This document shows positions 35,158 to 46,716 of a DNA stretch of 64,000 nucleotides, in pieces (position 1 is the first letter of the stretch; every line of letters begins with the position of its first letter). The position numbers and the translations under genes are program-made. Source of the DNA: Zarea fungicola (lineage: Eukaryota > Ascomycota > Sordariomycetes > Hypocreales > Cordycipitaceae). The DNA is taken from the NCBI GenBank assembly GCA_900169235.1, contig FWCC01000134.1, positions 1 through 64,000 of the forward strand. Reading direction: 5' to 3'. The notes beneath the pieces were generated by a model. It was not told where the DNA came from, made no database searches, and was given only the letters and a program-made list of their open reading frames with translations.

Positions 35158-37061
35158 ATGGTGAGCACACAACCAGCGGATTCAGAGGCGATTGCCGCCC
35201 TCCCGCGCGAGGCGGATGAGGCTGCCCTTGGCGCCGCCGCCACTACCACCGGCAATAACGACGACGACATGTACAACGAGAAGCACCCGCAAAACGCCAA
35301 GGTCGAGGCGGCCTTTGACGAGCTGGCCCATGCCAAGCGCGGGCTGAAGCAGCGCCACATCCAGATGATTGCCGTGGCGGGCACCATTGGCACGGGCCTG
35401 TTCCTGGCGACGGGCAAGGCGCTGGCCAACGGCGGACCCTTGGGCGTGCTGCTGGGCTACGCCGTCATGGGCGGGCTCATCATGGCGCTCGTCTTTTCCG
35501 TCGCCGAGATGAGCGCGCTGGTGCCGCTCTCGGGCGGCATCATCCGGCACGCCGAGTACTTTTTCGACCCGGCGCTGGCGTTTGCGCAGGGGTGGAACAG
35601 CGTGTACGCGAATGCGATTCTGCTCCCGGCGGAGATGGTGGCGTGCGCTGTGATTATTGACTACTGGTCGCACATTAACCATGCCGTGTGGATCGTGGTG
35701 CTAGGCGGGCTGCTGATTTTTAGCAATTTCCTGCTGATTAGTGTGTATGGCGAGCTGGAGTTTGTGTGTGCGATTTTGAAGATTGTGCTGATTGTGGGCA
35801 TCAACATTATGGTAAGTGAGAGAGAAAAAGAGAGAAACGAGTCGCCGTTTTATATACTTGCGGCGTGTGAAAGCTCGACCCTATCGATCGTATATATATA
35901 TGTATATACTGACATTCTCGCAGAGCATCTGCATCACCGCCGGCGCAGGCCCCAAGGGTGAAGTCATTGGCTTCAAATACTGGAACAACCCCGGCCCCTT
36001 TGTCCATTACCTGGGCATCCCCGGCTCCTGGGGCCAGTTCATCGGCTTCTGGCGCGTGCTCGTCAGCGCCGCCTACGCCTTCTCCAACGTCGAGAACCTG
36101 TCCGTCGCGGGCGCCGAGACGGTCAACCCGCGCTACAACATCCCCAAGGCGGCCAAGCGCATCTTTTGGCGCATCGCCCTGCTCTACCTCGTCACTGTCT
36201 TCTTCATGGGCATGGTGGTGCGCTCCGATAACAAGGCCCTGACGGCGAGCTCGGGCAATGCCGGTGCGTCGCCGTTTGCGATTGCGGCCATTCAAGCGGG
36301 CATCAAGGTGGTGCCGTCGATAATCAATGCCGTGGTGGTTACGAGTGCATGGAGTGCGGGCAACTCTGGTACGTTGAATATCTTGTCCAACCATAAAGAT
36401 TGGGTTTTTTATGATCAGTCATTTTGGCTACCTTTTTTTTTTATCTTTTGCTAATGTCCCAACAGCAATGCTGGTCGGCACCCGTACCCTCTACGGCCTC
36501 GCCCTCGAGGGCCACGCCCCCAAGGTCTTCACCAAGATGAACCGCTTCGGCACCCCCTGGGTCTCCGTCTCGGCCGTCGCCTCGCTCATGCTCCTCGGCT
36601 TCATGACGCTCTCGTCGGGCGCCAACGTCGTCTTTGGCTGGTTCCAGGACCTCGTCTCCGCCGCGTCCTTTGTCCACTGGATCAACATCCTGCTCATCTA
36701 CCTGCGCTTCTACTACGGCTGCCGCAAGCAGGGCATCAGCCGCGACGAGCTGCCCTGGAAGTCGCCCTTTCAGCCCTACGCCGCGTGGATCGCGCTCGTC
36801 TCCTTTACGCTGCTGCTGCTGACGGGCGGCTTCTACGTCTTTGTCGACGGCCACTGGAGCGCGACGAGCTTCGTGTCGTCGTACTTTAACATTCCGCTCA
36901 TCCTGGTGCTGTACTTTGGGTACAAGTTTGCGCGCAAGACGGAGCTCGTCAAGCTGGAGGACATGCCGATCCGGGCGTTTTTGGAGGTGGCGAGGAGGCA
37001 GCCGGAGGACCTCCCACCCAAGGCTCAGGGATGGCGCCGGTTCAACATTCTTTGGGGTTAG
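35158..37061 (+). CDS. amino-acid permease (APC superfamily, YAT family)
   Basis: Exons 35158-35811, 35924-36368 and 36466-37061 encode 564 residues with about twelve membrane segments. The hallmark RHIQMIAVAGTIGTGLFLATGKAL starts helix 1; ENLSVAGAETVNPRYNIPKAAKRI and NRFGTPWVSV are also typical of yeast-type amino-acid transporters. An acidic hydrophilic N-terminus faces the cytosol. The frame is open upstream but lacks an ATG, so the start is 35158. GC is visibly higher than in the DNA that follows after 37.1 kb, so this gene marks the edge of the ordinary gene-dense region. Substrate range (dicarboxylic, proline or general) cannot be decided here. Confidence 0.88.
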
Positions 37062-37528
37062 ATGGCGACGGGATTGCTAAATAGTGTAGCCAAGAAGACA
37101 AAGAATAAAAAGAAAGCTTTTCGCCATAGATGTGGCGCGAAGTTTGAGGTTAGCCGAACTTGAGGCGTTAATTTTTCGTTTCGCTCGCTAAAAGTATATG
37201 GACATTATGCAGTTCAAACAACATCAACCCTGTGTACCCGCCGTCGCTAGTTGATCCCGAGTGCTGCATTTAAACGATCGGAACCCGAGCCAAGTAGGAG
37301 CTGTGATGGCGTGGCATTTCTTGGATCCGTCGACCCAATGGCTAAAGTCTTTGCATTTCGCATCGCTATTACAGCCACATTCATTAGTTGTCGCAACCAG
37401 TAAAAGCGGCAGCAGGTGCTTACTTGAATACTTGACACACGACAGAATCCGATGTGATGCTAATGGATCTGTGGGGGATTTTGCTTAGAAAGTGGCACAT
37501 CTTTGCGTTTCGGTGCGTGCTTGCTGGC
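37062..37528. other. intergenic
   Basis: No gene was recognised. AT content rises compared with the permease. Confidence 0.35.
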
Positions 37529-37782
37529 TTACCCGACATTCTCTAAGCCAACACATTCATTGCCGTAAAGCCCATTGTTGTAGATCTTTCGATGGGGAAT
37601 CGCGAGTGGCTTTTTGCACAGCGTATCGGTGTATCGGTCGCCCTGACGGTACATGTCTGCGTTAGTTCTAGCGTCGTGAGAATGTGTCTTGTAAGTCGCG
37701 GTGCACGAACAATGAGGGAATTGCTGCTCGCGACAGAAATACCGACGACAGCGACGACACAAGTGGCGATGAAGAGTTGCAT
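37529..37782 (-). CDS. possible small secreted protein, splice structure uncertain
   Basis: From the ATG at 37782 the minus strand encodes a clean signal peptide (MQLFIATCVVAVVGISVASS). The same frame runs to a stop at 37543 (79 residues). A different frame over the last 120 bases reads CKKPLAIPHRKIYNNGLYGN followed by a short cysteine-containing end at 37529, and looks more protein-like. An intron may therefore switch frames, but I could not choose a convincing splice. No family was recognised. Confidence 0.35.
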
Positions 37783-38881
37783 ACTGAAAAGTATTGACAA
37801 GGAATTCATCACTAGGAAAGAAATATGAAAGCCAAGAGAATAAATTTGGAGCACTTTCACAACAATAGATTCCTTTGTAGAGAATCTTCAAATAATTTAG
37901 GTTGGGTCGATTAACTTTAAGACAGATTAGCCCTCTAGTCAACGATGCAATCGCCCTTTCGGGCTCCTTTCCGTCGCAACCAGTACTCCAGAGCGATACG
38001 AGGACTGTCGGGACTATTGTGATTAGTGCCATTCCTTTCTCAGCCCAAGCCTCGTCGTTGAGAGCCATGAAGCCTGATTACGATAGCCGAGAATGCTAAA
38101 CTAGAGCGGCTTTTAGGGCTGAAAGCGGCAAGTCGCGCCCTTGACCAGCCTCTAGCAAAAATAATACTTATTTACATCTATAGTAAATGGCCATTTTTCA
38201 AGGGCTCAGCACAAACCAATTCTTTTCTTCATTCTTCTTTTGTGTAGACGAGGCTGCTAACTCAGCGATTGAGTTCATGTCTAGCCGCTTCGAGCCTACC
38301 GAAAGCAGCCTGTCCATAAGGCTGGAGAATGGAGGAGGGAACAAAAAGCTCATCATGCAAGCTTTCGGCGGCCCGACGGAGGCATCCGAATGCGGATTGT
38401 ATTACGAGTACCTTTGTCCTTCTGAGATGTAAACGGTGACCGAGATGTCGTTCTAGAACCTTAAGACCCTTGTGGCTTCCATGATACGAGGGCGCTAGAT
38501 CCGGCGATGCGCAGCTAAGCAGCCTGATCTAAAATTGACAATGCACAACGGGCTGCCTTTGTTTCGGAGCGAGCCTGTTTCCTCGCCTACTGACATGGAT
38601 GACTAAATAGCTAAATACGAGATTTCTTCCCAAAAGTAAGTGCCAGCCTTTATTCCAGGCCTAAATCGCGCACGAATTGTGCAGTCAATTTTCGCAGCTT
38701 ACCATCCCGTTGCTTGAACAATCTTCCCGACTCTGCCGATAATTTCTCCATTAACACCACAAGCGTCTGCGTCATAAAGGTAATTTGTTTAAATACCATC
38801 TTCCGCGTTGTCATAAACGTGCGGCATAGTTTCGAACCCACTTGGCACATTCCGAGTCGGACTTGTGTTAGATTGGCCTGT
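37783..38881. other. gene-poor interval
   Basis: No gene was recognised on either strand. The DNA is AT-rich with scattered short frames. Confidence 0.35.
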
Positions 38882-39810
38882 TTAATTTGCTTGTCTCGTT
38901 GAATGATTATCTTGGCTATAAATAAAGCGTCTGAACGGGCATTGCTCTTGCAAAGGGAAAGGAAAAAGTGCAACTGGGTCGAGTATGGTACAGCAGCAGG
39001 TCCAACGTATCGTTTTATTAGAAGAAGCCATCCAAGAATACGAGTCTAGTCTTGCGCATTGGTAGTGGTGTTGCCGTTGCAGACTAGGCCTTTCCAGATT
39101 CTTCCCAAACCTATATTGCTTCCAGATTCTAACTTGCCAAAAGTCCTGTAGAAGAAGCACACATTAAAATCCGTTCGTTGAATGGATTCTAGGGCCTAAA
39201 TCACTCACCTTCTACCTTGTAGAGCAGGTTTCTTTAGGAGCTTTCGGCGCATGTCACTCTTGGTCGACAACTGGTGGAACCTCTAGTAGACCCTAAAAAC
39301 GCCATCCGTATCAGTTTTCTATCCGTCAAAGGCTCCATCTCTGTCTTTTGCCGAGTACTTACACCCTGGAACCGCCATTATTAGCCTGCTGTCTGTAGGT
39401 GGCTGTCAAATCATTGCTGGTTTTATACTCACATACTATGAATCAGACATGTTAGTTTACTGTCTAGCGTGCACTCTTATTGGGCTTTTGGTAGACACTT
39501 ATATGCTAAATCGACCAATGATATTAGGGTCCTGTCTGCATTCCATACCTAGTTCGTCATCGGTAAAATACTTACACCCTGCAATTGCAATGGATTAGAT
39601 TCATATTTGTAGTGCCATCATTACCTCAACTAAAGACTTACAGTCTAGATTGCCGTTTGTGTTAGCTTGCTACCTGCCGGTCAGAAATAATTGCATCATC
39701 TGTCAAAAACTCACGCCCTACAGGCCCAGAGGTTAGATTTTGTTCCGGATAGTTGGAGTAAAACATACTGTTGCCCCGGCCACTGCGGCAAGTGCAGGCA
39801 GAAGAAGCAT
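38882..39810 (-). CDS. candidate multi-intron secreted-peptide gene with 3-nt exons
   Basis: On the minus strand a 42-nt exon (39810-39769) encodes a short signal-like peptide starting MLLLPALAAVAGA. It is followed by intron-like units with donors at 39768, 39714, 39641, 39575, 39432 and 39362, each GTATGT, GTGAGT or GTAAGT, with CTAAC/CTAAT-like branch sites and AG acceptors. The segments left between acceptor and next donor are 3 nt: 39715-39717, 39642-39644, 39576-39578, 39433-39435 and 39363-39365. The 140-nt unit beginning at 39575 splits into 70+3+67 if a degenerate ATAAGT donor at 39505 is accepted. The 3' part (below 39292) is uncertain: frames ending at 39046 and 38882 are both open. 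Upstream, TTAAATA near 39950 could be a TATA box. No homologue was recognised, and without RNA data this stays a hypothesis. Confidence 0.35.
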
Positions 39811-40911
39811 GAAGATTGCATTGTATATTGAATCGTTTCCAAAACTGTGTTATCGAAACCGCCAAGAGCTGTGCCGTCGTCAGTTGAAGCTAATGCACAA
39901 TGTTTAGGGTGACCGGGTTTGGTTTCTGAGCTGGCGATGACGGCGTCTATTTAACCACTTCAAACCTGAAATTAGAATTGCTCGCAAGCGAGGGCGCGGA
40001 AAGCAAAATAAGACATCACCTCACCGCCCAAATGGCCCCCAAGAAGTCAGAAGCAAACAAGGCAAACAACAAACGGGAAGACTATCTACAGAAGTCTTCA
40101 TGACCTAAATTTTCTTGAATCTCGGCGTCAATTAACGGAAGCCAGCAGTAGGCGCCAAGTTCCCAGGGGTGCGTTGCTTGTCAAACAAGCCAGCAACCAC
40201 AACAGCCACGAAAGCGCCACCGCAGCCTGATTATATTGACAATGACAGAGCCATGCAAACCCGGTGCGGAGTCTTGCATTTCAAGAGGATGAGCTATGGC
40301 CAGAGACAGAAAAGGAATAGACCCCTGGCAAGCTGAATAAGAATTGATGGATACAGCGGCGTTTTTGTTCTTTCTTGGCGTTTGTGAACTCGAAGATCTG
40401 GCATCGCTGCTTGGGCGGGACTTTACGGTCGGTCAAGTCCCATGGATACTTGGACTTGATTAGTCAAGTCTACATTCACAAGACTAACATGTGGAAGAAC
40501 TTGATTTTCTGGCCAAATAAATACCCGGCAACCACTATTATAGTAGTAGCTAGGAATGCTAGTTGGCAACCGCGACACAATCATATACAGTACGGCCATA
40601 ATAATTAATTATTCTTGTTTAATAATGCTCCATTGGATAGAGTGTGCGTATTGTAAAGGTGGTAATACGAGTCTTGTATTGAGTTAACAACCTAGAGAGG
40701 AAAGGAAGAGATAAACACAACACAACTAATAACTACTCAAAGCCATCAACGTTTTGCTGACTGCCGTAACCAAGTGTAGCCATTCGCCATGACCCCTGCC
40801 AGTTATGCCACCGCAGAGTACTACAGCGGCCCTCATCTCAATCATCGTTTGAATATATCCCAGAAACATGAGTTTAGATTTCAGGTATGCGCCTCTAGTC
40901 CCAGCTCAACC
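39811..40911. other. gene-poor interval
   Basis: Apart from the presumed promoter near 39950, nothing was recognised. Confidence 0.35.
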
Positions 40912-41253
40912 TTATTTCCCACAGACGTAGGAGTAGCACACATATCCACCAACAATTTGGGCGCTACCGAAAGTAAGAGTGCAGGATTTCTGATCGCTTG
41001 GGCTAGGGTAGCAGGTTCCGATGACCTGACCGTTGCCCCCATCCTGATACATGTCCAGGTTGCTACCCTTCCGATAGAAGTTGAGCTTTCGCATGCCGCA
41101 NNTCCAGTAGTTGGAAGGACAGGCAGTATAGCTGGTCCATCTCTCCTGTGTGGTTGAGCTGGACACTGCGTTGTTTTGAATAGTGTTGATATGAAAGTCC
41201 GCGAGAACCGCTGGGACACCAGTGAAGGCCAAAAGGAATGCGGAGAATTTCAT
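40912..41253 (-). CDS. small secreted cysteine-containing protein
   Basis: A single exon encodes 113 residues. The N-terminus MKFSAFLLAFTGVPAVLA is a textbook signal peptide, giving a mature protein that starts DFHINTI. The mature part has six cysteines, including a C-terminal VCYSYVCGK, consistent with three disulfides. Two unknown bases (41101-41102) make one residue undetermined just before a cysteine. No enzyme motif is visible. It lies alone in gene-poor DNA, as effector-like proteins often do. The function is not known. Confidence 0.7.
   Translation of the reverse strand: MKFSAFLLAFTGVPAVLADFHINTIQNNAVSSSTTQERWTSYTACPSNYWXCGMRKLNFYRKGSNLDMYQDGGNGQVIGTCYPSPSDQKSCTLTFGSAQIVGGYVCYSYVCGK
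41101..41102. other. NN assembly join inside a coding region
   Basis: Two undetermined bases fall within the small secreted protein frame. The reading frame is the same on both sides, so the local join is probably right in length modulo three. Confidence 0.9.
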
Positions 41254-44200
41254 GATGCTTTGGTCAGAAAAGAGAGAGATTTTGATGGCTCAAGGAATTT
41301 CATTGGTAATGATTCACACCAGAAACTTGGAATGAGGCACTGCCTTTACTTTATATACGAAAAGAGGAGCCCGTTCAACAAGTAACAAATGGGAGAGAGC
41401 ACAAGATAATGGGCTGGACGGGGTAGGCATGATAGACGTCATGATGAAATTTGCTATTCTCAACAAGGAGTCGAGCATTGGACATGGGTCTATGGATTCT
41501 GTACATGCAGAACTGATGGATTCATGATAGATAGAGCTCGGCAGTTGGCAGAGTCTCGTGCCGACACAGTAACCTTGCGGCAGTAGGGAAATACCAAGCA
41601 CAGTGGTGGAACTCAGGCTTGGCAGAGTCTGCTCAATTTGACATGGCGACGCCCGAGTGCTAAGGGAATTTGGTGTACCTTGGATAGATTCGCTCGGAGG
41701 GTTAATACTCGAACCAGGTTGTCACCAGCTCCGTAAATTTGCTTGGCATATGCTCCGCTAGGCATTAGGCGGCTGTATATACCTCAGCCTAATCTAGCAG
41801 GGTTTTGCGAGATTTGTCTCTGCTGCAAGGTCGGCTCTGATTCTGCATGGAGTCTGAAATGGTCTGGTTCCTCGACATCGGTACGGTACTTCATGCCCCG
41901 TCCCCTGATGGCAATACAAATCCGAATTGGCACATATTCACAGCCTTAGGTTGGGTATTTCCACTCTAAGCTGCATCTTTTGATCCAAAGAATCCTAGTT
42001 TTTAATCTACAATGGCATATGGGGAACTATATCACTCTTCTCCCTGTCGTATATTTCACGGAACCTGTCGCTCCTCAGGGGAGGCACTGGATGCAAACTT
42101 CTGATTGGCTGGTTTACGATCGGTTCATGCTTCTCAGCGTTGAAGGTTGTGCTTGTGATGTCTCTGGCAAGACGCTGTTCCCGGGATGGTGAAATTCTCC
42201 AACTGTAAATGCTGAAATTAATAGACATCCCGTAGTTGGCGATCGCTTAAGCTATTCCATCTTGAAGAGTTAAAAAAATATATTGTGTACAAACGACCCT
42301 TGTACTTCGACTTCACTAGGCATCGCGCCAAGAGTCTTTTAAGGGTCCTATTGTAACATATAACACAGTTTACATGGAGGCTGTTTTACCGTTTCTATTA
42401 TGCAGTACTTTTGTGGCTGCTTACTGCATCGAATTTTCTGACTAGCCCACAAAGCAAACCCTGTTGTCCTTGTCTTCTTCGGCTTCCCTACAGTGTCCAT
42501 AGATGTCGTCGGGCGAGAGTTCTGACCATTCTGATCATCTCGCTACAATTCCTCACACCACGTGAAGCCCCACAGGGAACTATGTGTTCGCCCGTATCCT
42601 GAATGGAGACTAGCTACGATGTTGACGGGAGCCTATCTTTTCTGGAAGCTGTGGGCTAGAGACGGAAGCGTCGAGCCCTATAGACTGACGACTCGCAGGA
42701 TACCTTCTTCCTATGTTGGCTGTGTTTAGTGGTAGTACTACCCTAGAAATCTACGACATTTCCCTATTAAAGCTGATTATCATTTTACCCTCTGTACACC
42801 AGATAGGGAGATTTTCTCTTTTTTCTAAACGGCAGCCTCTACATTAGGGCAATAGTACTAGGCTTCATACTGGCATCTAAGACCATTTGGTTTCTAGTCT
42901 GCACTGTGAGGAACGTGTAAATGAGACTACTTGCATTCACAGTAAGTGTAGTTAGGCGGACTGTAAGTTCCACGACTTATAGCTGGCTTCCCCACTGAAA
43001 TCGAGCGCATCTAGTAGCTATATTCATGTGTCTTCATCACAGCATTCCTTAGCGAATACACACCTGGCTCCGGTGACCCTTTCGCTGCTGCCAGGACAGC
43101 ACCCCTTGGATGGAACTTTGGCTGTGATTTTATCACGGGTTATCCCAGGAAACTTATCATCGAATCACCATACCTATCATCCTCATAATGGCAAAGATGA
43201 CCAGCCAGTTGCGAGCATCAGTATGCACAACCGTTTCAAATATGCTCTGAGCCGCCTTTGGCCATTTACATTCGGAAATGGGTCTGTTGGGGCTAGTCTC
43301 CCAGGCAACTTACGCAAAGGCTCGCAATCATCCTTTATGCTAATTATATGCAAGCAAACTATGTCGGGGTCCACCCTTCATAATGCAGTCCTTGTGCTTG
43401 TTGAGCGAACTTAGAGCAAGGGTTAGCAGAGCCTTTTCGGATAACTTGCTAGATTCTGGTATGAAGATATTCGGCTTAGAAAGTGAATGTGCTGCAAGGC
43501 CAAATGAACGGCTGCGCTACCAAGAATAGGTTTCACGCCTTCTCGCAAGCTAATAGAATCCTGTGACGCATAGAGAGCTTAAGTCTCAGGATAATGCCTG
43601 CATAAGTAAGGAAAACAAATAGTCCTGGTGCATCAAAAACTACCCGAAAACCGTCGGTCAGTTCCTACAAAAGTCTCATTACCCGAGGTGTTGTTACGCT
43701 ACTGCCACAGCGCCTATGGGAAACCCGAATTCGGCTTTTCCGAAGCACCAGCCTCGGGTTGCACATTACACGGTGGATGGGCCTGATTGCAACATCTTGT
43801 CTTGGCGAATAAGCACTAATATCATTCAGCTTTACACAGTTAGAAAGTGACAACCAGAGTCTTGGCACAGTTGTAGCCGAAAGTGGAAAATCGTGTCCTT
43901 AGATACAATACGCTAACTAGCCATATCCTGGTCAAACCTACAGCAAATTCAATTCCCAAACCGGGTATAACCTCTTCCCTCCACGTTTCATACCGATCAA
44001 CAGATGACATTGCTGACAGGAGGCTTCATATAGGTAAGAGGTGAATGTTCTGTGGCCCACTATGTTGGAGAATCGCGCCAAGTCGAGATGGCTCGTCATA
44101 GTTAGCCGAATGACTTTCGCCACCAAACCATTGGGACAGCAATCCAGCTTGACTCGAGGCTATTAAAAGTCTTAAACTTAGTTTTGCCAGTGCATCAGCT

Positions 44201-44644
44201 TCGCTGATGGGAATGATCGAGCAGCCAAAGCAAGTATAGTATACGACGATCGGGCAACAGTTCCCAATCGCAAGTGGTGGTTGCGTCACATAACATCTCC
44301 GCCAAGGCAAAGCATTAACTTCTTGTCATCAAATGCAATGATCAACAGTCCAATAAGAATTTTGATTGGATTTTAAAATGAGATCATTCAGTTCAGACGT
44401 TCTAGGCGGACCTGGGGAAGTGCCGGAGCNNTACAGCCACAGAGGTGGTGCAGTAGGACGATGATATCATTGATGTGGCTATACATACACTTGATCCTTT
44501 AAACTAAATTATAAACATCGCAGCTGCTCCAACTCAACTCAGAGAAAATATCTTCACACCAATTCCAAAAGCTCTGTAATAAAGATTTCAAATAAGAAAA
44601 CACCGCTTTTCAATGAAACCCGCCCTTCACGACGACTGAACAAG
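41254..44644. other. 3.4-kb gene-poor interval
   Basis: No intact gene was recognised. A signal-peptide-like stub starts at 42374 (MEAVLPFLLCSTFVAAYC) but stops after 23 codons. An NN join lies at 44430-44431. Many short frames have no supporting features. Confidence 0.35.
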
Positions 44645-44947
44645 ATGAAAACCACTCTACTTATCATCGCCACCTTGGCCGGCCTATCGGCTGCTCACCC
44701 CCCACTCGCCCAGCGTGATTGCAATTGCAACGCAATGCTCAACTGCATAAGACAATGCAGAGATGGATTTACCGCCAACAATGTTGCGCTCGCTGCCTGT
44801 CAAGCCTCTTGCCACCCAGCGAGCGGCTGCGGCGGCGATGAGACGTGCCGATGCTGCAATGATACGACCATTCAGCCGATGGCAACAAACTGCGATGGAC
44901 ATGGTGGGCCGGCATCTAGTTCCTTCAACTGCCCGGATCCGTGGTAG
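44645..44947 (+). CDS. small secreted cysteine-rich protein
   Basis: A single exon encodes 100 residues. The signal peptide MKTTLLIIATLAGLSAA is followed by a short propeptide-like HPPLAQR, then a mature region with twelve cysteines in about 76 residues (CNC, CRCC and dispersed singles), enough for six disulfides. The arginine before the first mature residue could be a Kex2-like processing point. Such proteins are typical secreted effectors, antimicrobial peptides or wall proteins. The cysteine spacing does not match hydrophobins or CFEM domains as I know them. Function is unknown. Confidence 0.75.
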   Translation: MKTTLLIIATLAGLSAAHPPLAQRDCNCNAMLNCIRQCRDGFTANNVALAACQASCHPASGCGGDETCRCCNDTTIQPMATNCDGHGGPASSSFNCPDPW

Positions 44948-45388
44948 ATCTATATGGATGCTAGAACCCAGCAACTAAGCTGGGTAACCAGTCTGTTATC
45001 GAAAATGGCGCTACTCAGCAAGTGATGGGAAACGAAGGATCTTTAGATGTGGGTGCCAAGTAATGCAATGGCAGGGTAACTCTGTATCTAGCAGCATTAT
45101 TTCTCCTAGTTCAGTTGAAATACATTACCGAGTTTTCGATCCATGTAAATGCCCCCAATTCTCTAGGTGGACTTTTGGGGCCATTTGCTCCTGCGCGCAT
45201 CCCAAAGATCAGAGCATACCATGTAAACGCATTTTACTCGGTAATGGTAAATGTCAGTCGCGTACGCAAACCGGCTTCAACTGTACTGTCTAACAGCTTT
45301 TACCGGGTATTGATAGAGTGGCTACTGTCATCTACCCACTTCGTTCAGGCGCAGGATAGATAGAGCTTGGCATCGAATTCTACGTTGG

Positions 45389-45661
45389 CTACCTCGATGG
45401 GCCATATAAAATTGGCGCCACTAGAATTGCCACGCCAAATGAGTCCAATGGCCTCAAGCGTGTGCTGTAGTACAACCGTAGAACTTCTGCTGCGTCCCAA
45501 AAGCCACCCGTCGCTTCGCTGCCTGCACCTGTTTCGTTCCGCAGGTCGGCGATGAGAGTCAGTTCGTCCTGCCCATTGAAGAGGATCAGCGTGAAATTAA
45601 GACGCTCTGAGTGATAGATACGTGCGAAGTCGACTTGGTTCCAGTCACCGTTGAGACGCAA
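45389..45661 (-). pseudogene. possible coding relic, unidentified
   Basis: A minus-strand frame of 90 residues without its own ATG has strongly protein-like sequence (VDFARIYHSERLNFTLILFN, then ELTLIADLRNETG). It may be an internal exon or relic of a larger secreted protein. I could not connect it to flanking exons or identify the family. Confidence 0.3.
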
Positions 45662-46677
45662 AGTGCGTACGTGAGAATGAGAAATCTATCTGGTAAACTA
45701 GCCGTCGTATATTGACCAAGATCAACCAACTAACAGGGCTGCAGAGAGCGAAAGATCTCCAGGCCTCACTGGTATTCTTCCCCGATTATCTTTTCTAATG
45801 TGAATCCACGTTAACACTCTCGGCCATGACGGCGCCTCCAGCCAAACTTCAAATAGTTTCTGCTGCCAGCTACGAGATTCAACTTGGGAACATTTATACC
45901 TGTCAGCACTAAATATAAACTCACGATTATAGAACAGTTCCATAGAAGATAGGGCATCTGATCTTTTCCTGCCTGTCACTAGTTTACTCCGTTCCTGGCA
46001 AAAGGTCAGCACTAAACAATAGTTAAACAAAAATTGCTGACTCGGGAAGAGGGCCACAAGATGGTAGAGTTAGAGGCCGTACCTGATTCTGTCTTTATAT
46101 GTATGGAACAGCAATACGTCGCCCTAGCATTGCTTCCGTTTCGCAAAAATAAACGTGATTATGGCGGGCGATAAATTAACCGTTTAGTTCGTGCTGAAGC
46201 GGATTGGTAAGTTTTGTAAGCCAGGACTGCTAATCGCAATGTGTCGGGGGAGGCTCCGCGCCACCCATGGCCAAAGTTATTGGCTTCGTAGTACTAAATA
46301 TACAGGGTTGGATTTTCGTTTCCTGTTTACCCATTTCCGTATCTTAAATACACGAATACCCATTTTCGAATGTTTGATGGGGGTTTTCTCTTTGGTAGGC
46401 AGCCAAAAATTGCTAATTGCGCCAGCCATTCTCCCTGACAGCCCGTAGTACATCAAAACACAGGAAGCATTATCTTGGAGAGTTGTTGGTTCATTTCTAA
46501 TTTTGACACTCTAATGAAATTCTTCAATGTCTCCCTGGGACCTCTGAGCGTCGCAACTCGGACGCTGACGGCTTCTGCCGCGAGATGTGGGAACTAGCAT
46601 ATCGGCATGGTCAAAAGGCACAAACTCTTAGGCAATAATGCTATGAACCTTTAGCCAGGGCTTCGGTAAACCCGATC

Positions 46678-46716
46678 TCGGAAATGTCAATTTCGGAGAG
46701 GTCAATTTCGGATTTG
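46678..46716 (+). repeat. 15-bp tandem repeat, ~2.5 copies
   Basis: The unit TCGGAAATGTCAATT is followed by TCGGAGAGGTCAATT and then TCGGATTTG. It is a short imperfect repeat in noncoding DNA. Confidence 0.6.

Noticed and set aside
43028..43414. 128-residue open frame on the plus strand
   Set aside because: No ATG context, signal peptide, repeats or recognisable motif; composition looks like chance in noncoding DNA.
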